This document shows positions 1-10,835 of a stretch of DNA of 23,329 nucleotides, piece after piece. The stretch is from NCBI GenBank assembly GCA_027943245.1, contig JANDJZ010000543.1, positions 1 to 23,329 of the forward strand, written 5' to 3'. How positions within the stretch are numbered: position 1 is the stretch's first letter; the number at the start of each line of letters is the position of its first letter. The position numbers and the translations under genes are program-made. Under the pieces are notes generated by a model. That model had not been told where the DNA came from and searched no databases. It worked only from the letters and a program-made list of their open reading frames with translations. This DNA is from Acanthamoeba sp. SK_2022b (taxonomy: Eukaryota > Discosea > Longamoebia > Acanthamoebidae).

Positions 1-273
1 CACACACACGCGCGCGCGTGAGGATTTGCACACGCACACTTGTAGTAGAGCACGCACACACGGAAGACGGGAAAGACGAACTTCTGGCCAAAGTGGCAGA
101 GCGGCAGGCATTGGGCGAAGAGGGTGGCGACGAGGTCCTTGCCGCCGCACAGGGCCACCAAGCACGCGCTCGCCTCCGCGGCCCTGAACGTGGACACGGC
201 CACAGCGCGACCATCGAAAGCTTTCAGCTGAAATCATTTTTAAAATATAAATATAAAACTGAAACAAAATACA

Positions 274-309
<36 letters not shown>

Positions 310-605
310 AAAAAATGTCGTCGTTGGAGGGAGCTGGGGGAGGAGGCCAAGGCGTGCCTGAGGGCGTGCCTGCTGGCCATCCCGCCGTGGAGGCTGTGGA
401 TGATGCAGCGGATCATGTGGTCGCAGAACTCGCGCTTGCCCACGCGGCTCAGGATGAAGGAGAAGTGCGTGAAGGACGTCGAGGGCATGGTCTCGGGGAG
501 GGCGGCCAGGAAGTCCTTCTGAAGCTGCGAGTGAAGCTGCGCCGCGTGCGAGTACTTGGTCGTGATCACTGCAAGCGCGTGTGCGTGCGTGCGTGCGCCC
601 GTCAG

Positions 606-667
<62 letters not shown>

Positions 668-3127
668 TGTGTGCGTGCGCGCTGCCAGTGTGAGGCGGCT
701 CTCCGAGATCGTACCGGGCTGCAGGACGGACTTGATCTTCTCGGATTGCGGGTTGTCGCTTGTGGCCTCGAGGGCCTTCTTCAGGCTCACCCCGATTGCC
801 GTCACCAGCTGCGCGATGGCCACAACACCACACGCACGCACGCACGCACGCACACACACACTCAGTCAGCCTTTCCCCTTTACCGATAAACGAGATGGGC
901 GAGAACGGCGAGAAAAAGGGCGCCGGGCGTGAGGCGTGCCTTGGCGCTCAGGGGGTGCTGTTCACAGAGGGTCGAGATGACCAGGAGAGGCACCGAGACC
1001 TGATACGACGAAGGGCTCCCGCTGCGCAACAACCGCCACCACCGCCACCACGACAATGCAGGGTTGAGTCAACATGCGTGTGCGTGTGCGTGTGCGTGTG
1101 CGTGTGCGTGTGCGTGTGCGTGTGCGTGTGCGTGTGGGGGTGTCGATACCCGGTGATGGTGGTGTACTGGATGGTGATGAGGAGCTCCTTGGCGAGCCAG
1201 AGGTAGAAGGGGATGGGGAGGAAGGGGATGACCTCCAAGGCCAGCTTGTAGTGCGAGCACAGGGCCGCGAGGGAGAGCTTCTTGTGGATGCAGCCCAAGT
1301 AGAGCTGCTGGACGACGTAGGGCAGGATCTCTGCACGAAAAAGGGAATCACGTTAGCGACCGCCAATGCGTGCGCAGGTGCGCAGGTGCAGTGACGCCAT
1401 ACCAAGGCTCTCCCACGGGGTGAGCTTCTCCACGGCCTCCTTGATCGCCGGTCCGGGAGGCGTCACGAAGAAAGCCTTGAGCAAGACATCTCCGACCTGC
1501 ACGCACAACCAAACATGCTATTTTAGTTGAAAATATTTTTAAAAAAAAGAATATAAAATAAATAAATATCCAACAAAATGAAAAGTGGCAAAATAATGAC
1601 ACGAAAATTTAGGAAATATTAAATTAATTTTGTTTTTTTTTTCAGAAATAAAACGAAAGAATTCGTTAAAAAAAGGCTTGCTGGCGTACCTGAGCTTTGG
1701 CGGCTGTGTTGAGGTCGAATTTGGAGAACAGGTAGGCGTAGTACCAGGTCAGGAAGGAGGCCCTGTCGGCCTTCTCCTTGCCATCGGCCTCGGGGAGGTG
1801 CTGCTGCGGCTCCTCCTTGAGCTCGCCCGTCCGGCCCAACTCGTTCTGGAGGTGAATGAACCCCTCCGTGCGCTGGAATGCCTCCTGGTTGCCCGCCGCG
1901 AACTTGACCTGACGTCGCCGACAACGCAAGACGACAACGCAACCGTTAGGGGCGGGGCCAACGCCTTTCACGTGCGATCGCCCTTGGAGGTGAGCTCCAT
2001 AGCGAGGGAGAGGGGGTGGGGAGTGGGGGGCTTACCTCAAGCTTCTCCAAGATCGCCACAAGAAGAGTGAACGCCGAGGGAAAGAGGGACGAGGCTTCCG
2101 ATCTGGTCTCTATGGTGGTGCCGTTCGATCGGGCAGGGCGAGGTCAGCACACAACCCCCCCACAGATAAGCGACACACCGCACAGACACATACCCGGAGA
2201 TATCTCCTCGACTCGCGTCAACACTCCGTCTCCCCACCTGGCGCAGTGCACGGCGACATTGCTGGCCAGCTGGTGTACACGCGCAACGCACAACACGCAC
2301 GGGAGTCGGGTCAACTAGAGGGCGATGGGTGAAGATAGATGAAGACGGCACCTGTGGGAGAGCGGCGTGGAGGAACAGGGCGTCCAAAACGTAATCGGAA
2401 CAGAGAGCGGCAAAGAGCTGTGCAAGCGTGGCTGGTGGGATCGACGACTCCTCCTTGACGATCGTCGACGACGCGGACGAGAACGGGTTCGACGCCTGGC
2501 CCGCCACGCGTCGAGGAATGCGAGTCATTTCACTGTTCTGTTGTGAAAAATGCGCAAAGCGGGGGAAGGCCTACCGCCAGGATGGCCTGCACGAGGTGCT
2601 CCTGGGCCTGTGTGTGCTGGTGGAGATTGCCGATGACCTCGAGCGCCTTCCTGACGACCTCCTCGCCCAGTTCCTTGGCGTTGCGCAGGAAGCCAATCAG
2701 CTGATCGACGTCCTGGAGCGGCAGCGAAGGGACAGCCAGTGAGTCAACGGGGGAGCGGCCACAAAACACGGCCACGCTGTGTTGTCGCGTGTGGGCGCAG
2801 ACCTCTTTCTTTTGGGGGACGGCGCCAGCCAGCATGGCGTCGACAGTAAAGGCTTCCGTGGAGGCGCTGTCGCCAGACAGCCTGAGATAGGAGAGGAGAG
2901 GAGAGGAAGAGAGGGGGGGCGACCGTGAGACGTGCCCGCGCCAGCGCATTGCAAACGTTGAGCGCGGGCACACGCAAAGGCGTTTGGATTGGGCGTACCC
3001 TGGCAGGAACGCAGCGAGCTTGTCCCGGGACGCCAGGCCGCGATGAACGCATGCGCTCGCGAGTTCGCCCAGCATGACAGAATGGGCGGCTGTGTTCGGT
3101 TAAGCGCATGGTGAGTGCGTATGGCTA

Positions 3128-3183
<56 letters not shown>

Positions 3184-5490
3184 GGCTAGAGCAGAGAAAA
3201 GAGAAAGCATACGATTGGAGGGAGCGTCCACAGGCGTGGCGATCGACGGTGGGGCGAGCAACGAAGAGGACGAGCCCGTGTGAACCGCAGCCGGATGGGA
3301 GGCGGCGAGCCCCGAGCCGGGGGAGAGCAGCGGTTGCGCGGGCGAGAGCGGCGGGCTGCCGGAGGTCGACGCGCGCGTCTTGGAGGTCACGCCCGGCGAC
3401 ACCAGCGTGGGAAAGTGCGAGAGGTGGACGAGCGACAGCTCGACGGCGTTGAAGTGCGACAGCTGCGGTATATGCGAGAAGGTCATCTCCCCGTCGGCCA
3501 TGTCCGTCCACTGCTGAATGAGCAGCGGGACCTGCGCTCGCGCAAACGAGGGGGCTGGGCGTGTGAGACAACGACTTCACGCGAACGAGAGATAGATCGG
3601 GGAGCCAAGGGGAGGGGAGAGTGGACCTTGACGAGCAGATAGTTCCTGGCAATGTACCATTCGCGAGAGTGAACGGCGTTGCGCTTCGAGTTGTAGTAGC
3701 GCAGCGCGGCAGACCAGAGCTGCACGCGCGCACACGACACAACATGAATGGTATGAATGGAATGTTGTGCAAGCTCAAGCCGCGGGCGCGGGCGTACCTC
3801 GCACAAGAACGCATACCAGCCGAGCCCTCGGCAGGATCTGAGGCTGCGCAACCTCTCCGCCGATTCGGGCAGGCTGCGGTGAAGGATCGACGTTTGCTGT
3901 GTGCGCACACGCAGACGAGTGAGGTTTAGCACATACTGCGCCAGTAGAGCGCGACGGATCAGGCGCCACAGGCCTGAAGCGCGCACCTCTTCCTTCACCA
4001 CGAGAGCGATGGCGATCCACGGCCGGTTGTAGGCGTTGGAGTTGTGTCGGGCGATGTTGGTGAACAGGTTGTGCTTGAGCCAACCACGACAATACAGCCT
4101 GCACCACTCCGTGCTCAGCAGCCCTGTGCGCGCGTACGGAGTTAGGCCATGCTCGCGTTGGGCAGCGCTCGGTCAACCCCTCACCTTGCAGAGCGCGCCA
4201 GAGAGGCTTCAGGATGTGCTTGTGCGGATGCGGCGTGGGGGGCGACGTCGTTTGGGTGGCCTGCTCGCCACTACCGCTTCGGAACAAAGACTCACACTTG
4301 GCGCAAAACGAGCTCCACAACCCTGTGGGCCCAGCCGCCCAAGGTCAGACAGAGACGGGGCTCGTCGCACAAGAGGGAGCCACGCGAGAGCATACCCGGG
4401 TGCTCGTGTCGAGCGAGCAGCACGAACGCGAGACACTTGTGGTGGGTGAGCAGCGTGACCAGCGTGTCCACAGCCACCGCGAGATTGCCAGCGGAGGCTC
4501 CCTGCCTCGGGGTGGAAACAACGCCCGGAGACTCGTTCTGAGCAGAGCTGTACTCCATCACGAGCCAGCTGTGAGCAGACGCCACCACCACATTATATGA
4601 CACAACACACACCCACACCCACACCCACACCCACACCCACACCCACACACAACGCTGGAGACGCACGACTCGGCGGACAGGTGGGCCACGGCAGAGACGA
4701 GCATCTCGGCCAGCCGCAGGAAGATTCGTGCGATGAAGGAGATGTCGTCGGTGGTTGCGTCCCTCACCTTGTCCTCTTCGAGTTCGGACGCGCCCGTCCT
4801 GGCCCTCTTGCCGCCCTTGGCGAGGTCGTCGCCTTGCACGCCGGCGTGACCGGTGCCGCTCTCGAGGTCCATGCCTTCGTCCTGGCTTTCGCTCAGCCGC
4901 TTTCGCTTGTGCAAGCTCTGCTCCTTGACGATGCTTCGTCGCAGCTCCTCCCGGTCCTCGTACGAGATCATGAGCGGCGCGAACTCGGCCACGAGTTGCA
5001 GAAAGGCCGAGAACTGCCCCGGCTGTGCGGGCGAGGCCACATCGCAGAGGCTGTTGAAGAAGTGGGCCTGCGCACGCAGCATGCCACAACAACGGTCATT
5101 GTTGACGCACGCAGGAAGGGAAGGGATCTCTCAGATGGAGTGTCGACGTACCTTGGAGACAAGGCCGACGCTAAGCGAGTGCCGGATGTAGGAGAGGAGC
5201 AGAGGCGATGGCGAAGGGCCTACACGCGCCTGCTGCAGCAGAAAATCTGATCCACAAATAAAATAGAAAAAATAATAAAAAAATGCATGTAGAATGAAGG
5301 AAAGTGGAATTATGCGAGGAAGGGATGACAGCGAACCGCATAGGAGAGAGGATGTGGCAGCGCGTGGGCCAAAATGATCCTTGATCGCTCTCCCCCACTG
5401 GGCAGGTGTTAATCTCTTGTTCCAGGCCGACGCAAATACCCGTTGCAATTCATAATTGACCTCCCCTCGCTGGTTGCTGCTCTTCTGCAT
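1..5490 (-). CDS. MED24: Mediator complex subunit 24 (MED24/MED5-type), spliced, C-terminus cut by window edge
   Basis: Tail-module subunit of Mediator, which bridges activators and RNA polymerase II in the nucleus. Exons in phase on the minus strand: 5490-5337, 5246-5152, 5067-4667, 4568-4396, 4322-4185, 4123-3987, 3896-3798, 3719-3627, 3531-3213, 3089-2999, 2881-2803, 2712-2575, 2537-2352, 2269-2238, 2102-2036, 1908-1690, 1496-1403, 1330-1150, 1021-about 884/890, 808-715, 568-about 330, 227-about 62. The identification rests on the N-terminus: LQRVFASAWNKRLTPAQWG followed by LLQQARVGPSPSPLLLSYI, matching human MED24 (LKQAILQAWKERWSDYQWA, then LLEQAMIGPSPNPLILSYL) in order and spacing. The rest is alpha-helical, with a Ser/Pro-rich insert in exon 9. 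About 1,100 residues are visible; human MED24 has about 990. The ATG at 5490 begins the conserved block. The junctions 884/808 and about 330/227 lack a good donor in phase. The last exon may continue left of the window. Confidence 0.72.
274..310. repeat. (AAAT)n tetranucleotide repeat
   Basis: About nine copies of TAAA, part of an AT-rich island in the intron between the last two visible MED24 exons. Confidence 0.9.
612..666. repeat. (GT)n microsatellite in MED24 intron
   Basis: 55 bp of pure GT on the plus strand, so CA in the sense of the minus-strand gene. Intron between exons 808-715 and 568-330. Confidence 0.95.
1075..1136. repeat. (TGCGTG)n hexanucleotide repeat in MED24 intron
   Basis: About ten uninterrupted hexamers in the intron after exon 1330-1150. 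Confidence 0.93.
3129..3180. repeat. (CA)n microsatellite in MED24 intron
   Basis: 52 bp of pure CA on the plus strand, reading (TG)n in the MED24 sense strand, about 40 nt before the acceptor at 3090. Confidence 0.95.
4605..4651. repeat. (CCCACA)n hexanucleotide repeat in MED24 intron
   Basis: About six to seven units, in the intron between exons 5067-4667 and 4568-4396. Confidence 0.9.
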
Positions 5491-6180
5491 GGGCGGCAGA
5501 ACGGCTCTACGCGCAAACGCTCACCAGATGCTGCAGCAGGATCGAGCCTTCTAATTCGGCCGGCTTTGTTAAACAAAAGAAAAAAGGCCAAATTCAAGTT
5601 GTTTTTTGAATCAATTAACAAGAGACAAGCTTGGCACGCGAGCAGGCCGACTCACCGATGATCACTGCAGGTGGTCGCCCTAATGAAAGCCAAGGACTCA
5701 GCCGACAAATAGGTCGTGCCTCGAGGCCACTAAGGACACGAGACTCAATGTCAAATGCCGTTGAACTCGGCAAGCCTGGGGAATGCAGGTCGTGTTTGGT
5801 CCCTGAACGGAACGTTCAGAGACTTGCTCTTCTGGTGTGCAGACGCTCGAGGATTGGATAGCCAAGATCTAACTAAGGCGACGAGGGGAAGCGGTCTCGA
5901 TTCTTGCCAAGCGCTCAGCGAGCAGCTCTCCAACCAGGCGCGGCGAACCGACAGATAGATAACTTGTTCATCACCCACAGCACACGTGCTTGCAGATAGT
6001 CTTAGAGATCGTTTTTGCGTTGCCTTCCTTCTATCACAAACGCACGGTCGAACAGGAGGTTGATGATGCAAATGATATGCATTTGCGCAAAAGCGACACA
6101 AGAGTATGAGGCAGATCGTTGACCGATGCAGATGGCTTGTCGTCCATGGCGTCGTGACTGCTGGCGAGCTCGACCGCACA

Positions 6181-7087
6181 CCTCCACCTGCATGTGACAT
6201 AGGGAAAACAGAAGAGGAGAAGTGGAGTGGATAGACACACAGAGGATGGCTGAGCCCCACGCCATCCCCCTCTCTGGAAGAACGGAGAACAGAGGCCTGA
6301 ACTCTTTCAAGTCCTCATGTGTGCCTGCAGGGGCACCACCTAAATGGCCAGGCAGGTGCCTTGGAGAGACCTGTGAGGCTGAGGACCGCCACAACTGCCG
6401 TGGTTTGTGCACTGAGGTGACCATGCTCAGAGCAGGTAGTTCTGTGTGTGTGAGAGACAGAGGGGAGAAGAGAGTGAGCCATGACCACATCACCTCACAG
6501 GGTAACCTCTCACTGTGGAACCATGCAGCACACATGTATAACTCACATATAGAGAGGGTGAGGTGGTGCTGGTGTAGTGCCATAGCCCTGCAGACACCAG
6601 TGAATAAAGCTCATATCCTCCATTTAAGGTGAAACAAAATGAGGTACTGGAGGGGAGTTGAGCTGGTAGAAAGAGACCCTTCACTTGTGATATCCTGAGC
6701 CCATGGGTTGTAGTCATGGGAGTGAGCAATGTTTGTCACAACATGGAGAGAGGGGGTACCTTGAACTACTTGCTTGTTAACAGGGCAGATGAAGGACCAG
6801 GTTTGATGAAGTACACCATGGAGGGTAATGGTAGTAGCTTAGTGGTGAGGGGGCAGACCAAGGACCAGTTTGACAAAGTTCACCATGGAGGGTAAAGGTG
6901 GTCAGTTAGTAGTGGGTCTGGGCAGCTTGTTGGTCTTGGTGAGTTGGTAGTAAAAAGTGAAGAACTGAGGCTTGAACACTGGTTTTGTATCTGGCATGAA
7001 AGGTTCCAGAAGCTTCCATTGCATTGGCACCATTGGAGCATTCCACTGTAACCATAGACATCATCCCATGACATTTCATGCTCAATT
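6181..7087. other. CpG-depleted island
   Basis: From 6181 to 7087 only four CG dinucleotides were counted (near 6260, 6283, 6387 and 6399), and 6401-7087 has none, although G+C there is near half. Flanking sequence within 100 bp on either side is full of CG. TG and CA are correspondingly abundant. No gene-like frame fits. It could be a methylated, decayed transposable element, or foreign or misassembled DNA. Confidence 0.7.
6783..6930. repeat. Degenerate 68-bp direct tandem repeat
   Basis: GGGCAGA-x3-AGGACCAG begins at 6783 and again at 6851, followed in both by TTTGA-x-(G/A)AAGT and CACCATGGAGGGTAA. A third, partial unit starts near 6920 (GGGCAGC). A weaker earlier CATGGAG match lies at 6742. 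The unit length is 68-69 bp. Confidence 0.6.
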
Positions 7088-7359
7088 CGCACGCCTCCAC
7101 CATACCGGCTTACCCTGCTGCCTCAGGCAAACTCCGCATGCCTGTTTACTGGGAGTGTCAAAAATAGCTGCGGTTTTTCCTTTTCTGTTACTACGTCGTT
7201 CCGCGGATATCCTTTTTTGTAGTTGCCGAACGGCGGAACAAGCTTTCCGCTTCGGATCAGGAATATATGCAAAGATATCCACACTTTTCCGCATCGTTGG
7301 ATCCGCGGCCCTCGCGGGGTCAAGCAGAAGAAGATGCGTCCCACCAAGGAAACCAGCTG

Positions 7360-7403
7360 GTTTGACCTCAACACCCTGCACGTCTGGGTGTTATAGACCA
7401 AAC
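7360..7403. other. Possible hairpin in intergenic DNA
   Basis: AACACCC (7370-7376) pairs with GGGTGTT (7386-7392) around a 9-nt loop. An outer GTTTG (7360-7364) pairs with CAAAC (7399-7403) across 5-nt internal bulges. No terminator or RNA gene could be assigned to it. Confidence 0.35.
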
Positions 7404-7764
7404 AGGTGGAGACGAGCAGAGTGCTGGCAGCCTGAAGTGACCTCGGCGAAGACAAGTTGCCCAGGGAGGTTTGTCAGGCATCTAATCCCACCCTACCCTA
7501 AGGATTCAGGTTCGACGGGACGGCCGGACCGAAGGAACACTCGCGAGTGGGTTTCCATCTACTTTCTCTATTGCCCAGGGTTCGTCGTAGCTCACGATCA
7601 CGCAGTGGCGTCTTTATTTCTAGGTACATACACACATATTCCCGTTGCTCCTGGGGTTGTCACTCCTTAGATAGTTCGAAGGTGGCATCGTCACCCTCTG
7701 AGTCGAAGCCCAGTTTTGATCTGCGGCCTCGGCACGATGTTGCGTGAGATGGAGCGCGAGATTG

Positions 7765-10301
7765 TTACGATGGACTTGGGAAGGCGTTAAGGTACCGTTC
7801 ATACGCAAGCAGGAGCGCGAGCTGATAGAAGAGCCAAAACACGCAAACGCCAATGGCAGAGATGACTGTAGCGCAAGCGAGTGTGAGGACATGTAGCATG
7901 AGCTGGAGGTATAAGGCCCGCGTACCGAGCAGGAAATCTCCCGAGCTGTTGGTGAGAGTAGCAAAACAAGCAAGCGCAGGTAAGTACACAAGCAAGGTGA
8001 GTACGCCACAGCACGGAATGGAGCCAGCGAGAGAAGGTGACCACAACGTACAGATACTCTACGCAGAGTGGTTCGTTGGTCGCCTCCACCAAGCGCGTGA
8101 TGAGTTGGCAGCCCGCGTAGGGCTTGACCCGCACGATCATGGAGTCCAGCTTCGTCATCTGCCCGATCGCAGGTCATCTTCCGAACGGTGAGGGGGCTAA
8201 ATGAGGCGAGGGGTGGCCTACCAAAAGGGCATACTCCACGAGCTGCGACGAGGTGTTGCGGTAGTTCGGGTCCAAGCAGCCCGTGCTGCACTGCTCGACT
8301 GTCATCGTGCTGACGAAGCAGGGAGGAGAGAGGTAAGTGGCAGTTTCTAGGAGTAGGTGTGGTCTGGGCGTGTACTGGTTGTAGCATGCGCAGGCGCCAG
8401 AGCACGAGCTGCAGACGTCGCTGTTGGGACAGTACTGCTCCGACGACGTGCCACAGTAGAGCACTTCATCTACGGCCTGCGGGTAGTACATCAGCGAGCG
8501 CCTTGTAAAGCGAACGAGCCCGACCACGGCACCGGCAGAGGGCGCACCGTGTAGATGAGAAGAGTCTTGTTGGAGCTGATGTCGCAGGTGGTGCAGTTGC
8601 TCAGGCCTGACGCGGTCTGGTTGCACAAACTCTGGTAGTAACCGCAGCCTTCGAGCACCGTTTGGTTGTATTCCTGTCCGCCCAGTTGCATGTCAGCCAT
8701 TGGACCAACAAAGCGAAACCGAAAGCGACAGAGCACGTACCTCGAAGAGTGGGTTGATGATTTCCTCGAGGGCGGAGCAGTCGCCCCAGTTCGATCCGAT
8801 GAACTTGGTGAAGATGCTCGAGTTCTGAAAGTTTGAGGGGATACCGGTTAGTTTGGCATTCCGGGGATGAGAGCAATCTTGATGTGGTCGCCAGCAACGT
8901 ACGTCGCCGTCCAGTGCATCGTCGTAGACGTCGCAGACATCACTCACCACGGTGCCGAGGACTATGCAGACCGTGAGGATCAGGAAGACGAAGATGAAGA
9001 TCAACCACGCATACCAGAAGTTGCTGAGGAGGAAGGCAAAAGGTGAAGAGAGATAAAATCGAATGAGGTGTGTCGAGTTTGCCAGTTAGTTAGAGGGCGG
9101 GGAGCGTACACGCAGAAGAGGAAGCGGCGGAAGATGAACACGAACACGAACGTGCACAGCACCACGGCTATCAGTCCTGCATAGATGGCCAGGAAGAAGA
9201 TGAACCTGCGTTTCTGGATGAGTTCCACCGCCCTCTGAAATGCTCAGCGCGCGGGGGGTACCTGGCCAGCTCAGCTTTCTCGAGGATATCGAGAACGTCA
9301 TCGATGGTATCCCGCACATCATTCGCAGAGCTAAGGGCGTCGCCGACCTGTTGCGCATAGTCGGCGTTGATCTCCACCAGCAGCGTTCCGGCGTCTGTGG
9401 TGATGTTCATTACCGTTGCCGTAAAGTTGGAGGCCGAGCTCTGGACAGAGCGGTGGGAGTCAGCGAAGAGGAGTTGCACGTTGAAGGTGGAGCACCCGTC
9501 GGTTGACCATACCGAGGTGTTGTTGATGCCGACGTGAGACCACACGTTGCCCAGGACGCCGAGGCCGACGAGGCCCAGGAAGCAGAGGCCCAGTACAACG
9601 AGCGCCATGCTGATGAGGATTCGCTCGAAAGAGTAGCCGCGCCAGGGAAGCAAGCAGCAGCGCTTCCTCACGCAGCAGCATCGCACGCAGAACAGGACGC
9701 CGATCACGATCGTGAAGACCACGCCTTACAGCAACGTCGTAAGGTTTAGTATTTGAGTTATTTATAATAGACTCCGGAGGCGGGTACCGACGATGAAGGA
9801 GGGCAAGGCAACCAAGGAGATGGACTGGGCGTAATCGGTCCAGTTGCAGGAGTTAGACTGCTCGTCCCAGCTGCAAAATTCGTCGGACACATCTTGCGCG
9901 CCCCATGTCCGCCTAGGAGATTGTAACCAAGGAACAGGGCAAGTGAGTGGCGCCTGGGAACGACGAACCTCCGGCCAAGCCTGCGGTTGCGTGACGGGGA
10001 GAGGAGAACCTGGGGAGCACTTGCAGAAAGGCTCGGCCGTCATCGGCTGCCGACTCCTGGAAGCCTGTTAATTGTCGTGTAGAGCCTAGCGAAGGCGCTG
10101 CGTGAGTTATCTCTTTCGTTCTCTGATAGGAGTTGAAATATGGGCTGAGGTTGGGATACCGGTGCTGGCTTGTCGCGCAAGGAAGAGTTGGCCGTCGCTT
10201 GCGCTCGTCGAGATGGCCACCAGAAAGAGGAGCAGCAGAACGGCTGCCGCTGCGAGCAGGACGGTGCTAGTGCCCCTTGAGTTGGTATGGTGGTTTCGCA
10301 T
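7765..10301 (-). CDS. Prominin/tweety-like five-transmembrane glycoprotein
   Basis: Likely a plasma-membrane protein. Starting at 10301, an N-terminal hydrophobic run (VLLAAAAVLLLLFLVAIS) looks like a signal peptide. Supported exons: 10301-10160, 10122-about 10065, about 9920-9788, 9724-9262, about 9232-9110, 9023-8903, 8824-8741, 8673-8548, 8476-8376, 8309-8222, 8158-8052, 7945-7765 (stop). Segments in order: TM1 (VVFTIVIGVLFCV), a Cys-rich cytosolic turn (CVRCCCVRKRCC), TM2, a first extracellular loop with several N-x-S/T sites, TM3 and TM4 paired, a second Cys- and N-glycosylation-rich loop (8824-8052), then TM5 near the C-terminus. The signal peptide, 1+2+2 membrane layout, two large outer loops and CxxCC-rich inner turn are the prominin pattern. 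Tweety channels and a plant membrane family share a similar layout and cannot be excluded. The junctions near 10060-9920 and 9262-9232 are uncertain. Confidence 0.62.
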
Positions 10302-10835
10302 GTTGAGCGGTAAAGTGAGTAACCTCGCTGTAGGCCGGGGACGTGAGTGAGCGCGTTGGTGTTACGAGCTCGTAATGGCGCATGGGCGGGTTCGTAGAAT
10401 CTGCTACACGGCGTTAGCCTCCGGTCCAACCACACACGTGGCCTGGCAGGCTACACGCTGAGCAACAACCCTGTGCAACTATGACGACGGAGTTGACGAG
10501 CAAGCTCGAGTTGGTGACAGAACTTAGGTAACCAAGGATTACAGTAGACATCCGGTTGGGTCTGCAGGATCACTCCAACTGGCGGTCGGGGAGGTGGTTG
10601 GTGGGGAGGAGAAAACTGCAACAGAAACCGAAACGAAATAAAGAAAAACAAATTGCGCGCTGTCGCAGATAAAACGAGAAAAAAACGAACAAGCGAGGAA
10701 GACGCTAAGACGTGGAAGACGCTGCAGGGTGTATTCGTTTTTTGTACAATTGATTGGCAGAACCAGAGCTGCGTTTTTTTGGCCTTTTTTTTCGTATATT
10801 TGATTAAATCACATCCTTTCAAATTGAAATCCCCA
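10302..10835. promoter_or_regulatory. Shared divergent upstream region
   Basis: The 534 bp between the start codons of the prominin-like gene (minus) and the FHA-kinase gene (plus). It holds AT-rich stretches at 10605-10690 and 10735-10830, the latter with T-runs just before the FHA-kinase ATG. No specific factor site or TATA box was identified. It presumably contains both 5' UTRs and both promoters. Confidence 0.4.

Larger units (their letters stand above)
5491..7764. other. Intergenic region without recognisable gene
   Basis: Lies between the start of MED24 and the stop of the prominin-like gene, both on the minus strand. Open frames here are short, show no recognisable domain and no codon-like composition. 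The left part (5491-6180) and the right part (7088-7764) have ordinary CpG content. The middle is almost CpG-free and is listed separately. The region should hold the MED24 promoter and the 3' end of the prominin-like transcript, but no TATA box or poly(A) signal could be assigned with confidence. Confidence 0.6.

Noticed and set aside
602..859. Open frames reading Cys-Val or Thr-His repeats, here and at every (GT)n/(CA)n tract
   Set aside because: They are translations of microsatellites that lie in introns. Only the non-repeat part of this one (808-715) is a real MED24 exon.
4611..4651. (CCCACA)n considered as an internal telomere-like repeat
   Set aside because: The repeat lies in an intron, is short, and resembles other simple repeats here; TGTGGG is not a known telomere unit for likely hosts.
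6222..6632. Plus-strand 136-codon frame in the CpG-free island
   Set aside because: No recognisable domain, no splice context and no codon-like composition; probably chance in DNA lacking CG.
6783..6930. Direct repeats considered as a CRISPR array
   Set aside because: The units are tandem, diverged and lack spacers, and the genome is eukaryotic.
7082..7381. Minus-strand 99-codon frame in intergenic DNA
   Set aside because: Short, no recognised domain, and overlapped by equally long frames in other phases.
7500..7530. GGTTCGA resembling a tRNA T-loop
   Set aside because: No matching acceptor stem, anticodon arm or A box nearby; no tRNA fold could be built.
10653..10835. Upstream in-frame ATG extending the FHA-kinase protein by 61 residues
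   Set aside because: The extra segment is translated from T- and A-rich, UTR-like sequence with no conserved motif; ATG 10836 is the better start.
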